A DNA stretch of 64,000 nt, taken from assembly GCA_030156895.1 (NCBI GenBank), contig JASGLP010000002.1, positions 58,803-122,802 on the forward strand. The letters are read 5' to 3'. A program made the position numbers and the translations under genes. Below are positions 61,972 to 64,000 of this stretch, in pieces. The notes below the pieces were generated by a model that had not been told where the DNA came from, did not search any database, and saw only the letters and a program-made list of their open reading frames with translations. The stretch is from Eubacteriaceae bacterium (GTDB taxonomy: Bacteria; Bacillota; Clostridia; Eubacteriales; Eubacteriaceae). Within the stretch, counting starts at the first letter, position 1; the number at the start of each line of letters is the position of its first letter.

Positions 61972-62847
61972 TTACGCCGTTCTCCTGATTGGCAAACTAC
62001 GTATGTATTCAATCGCCCCGGTTCCCGCTTTTGCACCTTCATAAACAGCTTTTGATATCTGTAACAAACCACCCGTACAATCACCAGCTGCAAAAACACC
62101 GGGAATATTTGTCGCCATTTTTTCATCAGTTAAAACCAGTCTCTTATCCGTTGTAACACCCAGTTTGACCGCAAGATCAGCACTCCCCGCTACCCCTACT
62201 GCCACAAATAGACCTGATAAGATAAGGTTTGAACCGTCCTCAAAAACAACACTTTGAAGGGCTTCTTGGCCCATCAGCGAACGGATTTTTTTAGTGTTTA
62301 TTTTTATACTGTCGGGGATCGACGCTGTCACTTCCTTGCCATTTGTCAGCAGCGTGACAGAACGGGCAAGCTCTATAAGTTCAAGGGCTTCATGTAATGC
62401 GTAACCCCCTGTTCCTAAAACTGCAACATCCTTTCCTCGATGAAAAAAGCCGTCACAGGCTGCACAATAACTCACACCTCTTCCTTCAAATGCCGTTAAA
62501 TTTTTAATTCCTGGCTTAGCCCTCGATGATCCAGTTGCCAGAATAATACTGTCTGCCATAAACTCATTATTTTTAGTTTGAACGATTTTCTTAGAGCTAT
62601 ATGAAAAACTCATGACCTCATCCATAATGACTTGAGCGCCAAGGCGCTTAATATTTTTAAGGCCATTTTTGACCAGTGTTTTTCCAGAAACCGGTTCCCC
62701 GAAGCCATAATAATTTTCGATCTTTGATGCTTTCTCTAGAGCTCCATAACCTTTTCCGATAATCGTTGTATCAATCCCCGCTCGTGTTGTGTAAAGACCT
62801 GCTGAAATTCCGGCAGGCCCATTTCCTACTATGATCACATTTGACAT
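61972..62847 (-). CDS. thioredoxin-reductase-like FAD/NAD(P) oxidoreductase
   Basis: 291 residues from the Met after AAGGTGGTAATCAAC. FAD-binding GNGPAGISAG near the N-terminus, redox CAACDG (Cys128, Cys131), the NAD(P) loop VLGTGGYALHEA, and FAAGDCTGGLLQISKAVYEG at the C-terminus. It reduces a thioredoxin- or glutaredoxin-like partner. The redox pair CAAC replaces the usual CATC. Convergent with the flavoprotein gene. Confidence 0.9.
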   Translation of the reverse strand: MSNVIIVGNGPAGISAGLYTTRAGIDTTIIGKGYGALEKASKIENYYGFGEPVSGKTLVKNGLKNIKRLGAQVIMDEVMSFSYSSKKIVQTKNNEFMADSIILATGSSRAKPGIKNLTAFEGRGVSYCAACDGFFHRGKDVAVLGTGGYALHEALELIELARSVTLLTNGKEVTASIPDSIKINTKKIRSLMGQEALQSVVFEDGSNLILSGLFVAVGVAGSADLAVKLGVTTDKRLVLTDEKMATNIPGVFAAGDCTGGLLQISKAVYEGAKAGTGAIEYIRSLPIRRTA

Positions 62848-62882
62848 GTTGATTACCACCTTTTTTAAATGTATTTAATATT

Positions 62883-63059
62883 TATATTATAGTCATCCAT
62901 AATATAAAATTCTGTGATCACGTCACATTTATTATCGGCTGTGGTTCAGATAATAGCCTAATTATTTACGACAGTGAAGCAAGAAATGTTCATAATGTTT
63001 TTGCATATGTCGTTTTCGAAAAAGAAAATATTAAACTCAATTATGCACCTGTTGGTTAA
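62883..63059 (+). pseudogene. orphan C-terminal protein fragment
   Basis: An open frame without a start codon or ribosome site reads HVTFIIGCGSDNSLIIYDSE and VHNVFAYVVFEKENIKLNY, ending at TAA 63057-63059. It looks like the end of a secreted or beta-rich protein, but I do not recognise the family. The rest of the gap (62848-62882, 63060-63090) holds nothing clear. Confidence 0.3.
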
Positions 63060-63096
63060 TAGAAACGGCTTTAAACAGACAAACAAATTTTTTCAA

Positions 63097-63119
63097 GCGG
63101 ATGATTGAAAATCACCCGC
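63097..63119. terminator. terminator after the arylamine acetyltransferase gene
   Basis: GCGGATGATT / AATCACCCGC (one mismatch) with a 3-base loop, T-rich on both sides. It lies 12 bases past the stop of the minus-strand gene. Confidence 0.6.
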
Positions 63120-63130
63120 CTGATTTTTGT

Positions 63131-63880
63131 TTAAGCCTCTTCATAATTGTCAAAATACCGCCATGCCTCTTCCACAGAATTAAAAGCTTTAACTATTTTT
63201 TCCTGCCCTGAGCGAATCGACAATTCTCTGTCTAACAAAGATATTCGGCCATTTTTTGTTGGCCGGGTGCTGATTAAAACCCGGCGAAAAAAAGATTCCG
63301 GATGTGTCGCGGTAAAGTAATTGGCAATTTCAAAATCAGCGTTAATACAGGTTTCCAGCGTAAATGCATAAAACGGTGTCACGCCATCATTCGAGACTGT
63401 TTCTAATTGAAAGGTCTCCTGATCAAGCGATGTAATCCTGTAAATCAGTCCATTCTGTTCAACTTCAGTGTTTTCTTCCAGTAAAAGTGCTTCCATTAAA
63501 CCATTCCCACCAAATCCAACATCACAAAGATAGCGCTGGCCTTCCAGTAAAACAGTATTAACCCGATGTGTTTTTCCTGATTCAGCATAACCATCACGAT
63601 ATACGCGTGCCAGGTGATATTCAACCTCGAAGCCAATCTCTTCGAGTAAAAAAGCAAATAAACCGTTTAATTCAAAACAATAGCCACCGCGATTATTTGT
63701 AATGACTTTATTAAACAAATCCTCCACGTTCAGCGAAACCGGTTCTTTCTGGTAAACCGTCTGATTTTCAAAGGGAACAGCTAACACATGATTTAAATGC
63801 AATTTTCGCAGTATATCTGCGGACACCTCTGGTTTTTCATTGAATTTAATGCGCTTCAAATAGGCTTGTAACATTGTCAT
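63131..63880 (-). CDS. arylamine N-acetyltransferase
   Basis: 249 residues, start after AAGGAG. The catalytic triad is Cys68 (NRGGYCFELN), His105 (KTHRVN) and Asp120 (LCDVGFGG). The conserved N-terminus LHLNHVLAVPFENQ is also present. It transfers acetyl from acetyl-CoA to arylamines, hydrazines or similar. Short for the family (often 260-280). It could detoxify amines or acylate a secondary metabolite; nothing nearby decides. The last 120 bases of the window hold no gene. Confidence 0.93.
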   Translation of the reverse strand: MTMLQAYLKRIKFNEKPEVSADILRKLHLNHVLAVPFENQTVYQKEPVSLNVEDLFNKVITNNRGGYCFELNGLFAFLLEEIGFEVEYHLARVYRDGYAESGKTHRVNTVLLEGQRYLCDVGFGGNGLMEALLLEENTEVEQNGLIYRITSLDQETFQLETVSNDGVTPFYAFTLETCINADFEIANYFTATHPESFFRRVLISTRPTKNGRISLLDRELSIRSGQEKIVKAFNSVEEAWRYFDNYEEA

Positions 63881-64000
63881 AACTTCTCCTTATATATATA
63901 TACCCGAATTATTCACAAAACCATTTTCACTTAAAAAATGACCAGTATAAAAGCATACTATAGAATTTATCAGTTAAAAAAGCAAAAAGAGCTGATTATC

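Noticed and set aside
1..64000. CRISPR array, rRNA or tRNA genes, plasmid origin
   Set aside because: No regularly spaced direct repeats, no rRNA/tRNA sequence and no replication initiator were seen on either strand.

Overview
The window reads as chromosome of an anaerobic, low-GC acetogenic firmicute close to Acetobacterium/Eubacteriaceae. The reasons are the methanol:corrinoid methyltransferase set (MtaB, corrinoid proteins with DxHxxG, a pterin-type methyltransferase), a uroporphyrinogen-decarboxylase-like methyltransferase, FmdE, flavodoxin and iron-sulfur flavoprotein genes, strong GGAGG ribosome sites and AT-rich intergenic DNA. No rRNA, tRNA, CRISPR array or intact mobile element was seen.

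Layout. 0-9 kb: end of a DUF3793 gene with flavodoxin, a methyltransferase-like gene divergent from a PucR regulator, an RCK_C membrane protein, a large secreted beta-helix-type lipoprotein, class I aldolase and a DUF2089/YvlB/YvlD-like operon with a near-consensus promoter. 9-37 kb: small stress, regulator and enzyme genes mixed with much gene decay (CoA-disulfide-reductase/rhodanese, FtsX permease, alpha/beta hydrolase, DUF4180, M13 peptidase, DUF2200, DUF1905, MerR-GyrI and glycerate kinase are all broken). Among them lie a FecCD-type metal/cofactor importer with FmdE under an attenuator-like leader, TetR, BlaI/M56 and WYL regulator modules, RsgA-RNHCP and a Na/Ca exchanger. 37-43 kb: ZupT, a structured 105-bp intergenic element, then a methyltransferase plus a second FecCD-type importer with two different permeases. 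43-46 kb: glycosyltransferase-GtrA fusion, phosphodiester glycosidase and membrane protein.

46-52.6 kb is a methyl-transfer island: PocR/AraC regulator, then corrinoid protein - CobW-type GTPase - His-rich protein, a strong terminator, then a degenerate corrinoid-like protein - MtaB - MtaC - pterin-dependent methyltransferase. No MtaA is present. The inferred flow is methanol to MtaC-Co(I) by MtaB, then methyl to tetrahydrofolate by the last gene, feeding the Wood-Ljungdahl pathway.

54-61 kb holds a 2229-residue NRPS (partial C - A - T - C - A - T - reductase) that should release a dipeptide aldehyde. An HFCD flavoprotein, a thioredoxin-reductase-like enzyme and an arylamine N-acetyltransferase follow. 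A 152-bp hairpin-forming repeat lies just behind the NRPS and recurs in inverted orientation near 12 kb.

All protein calls are from reading the sequence and family knowledge; no searches were run.
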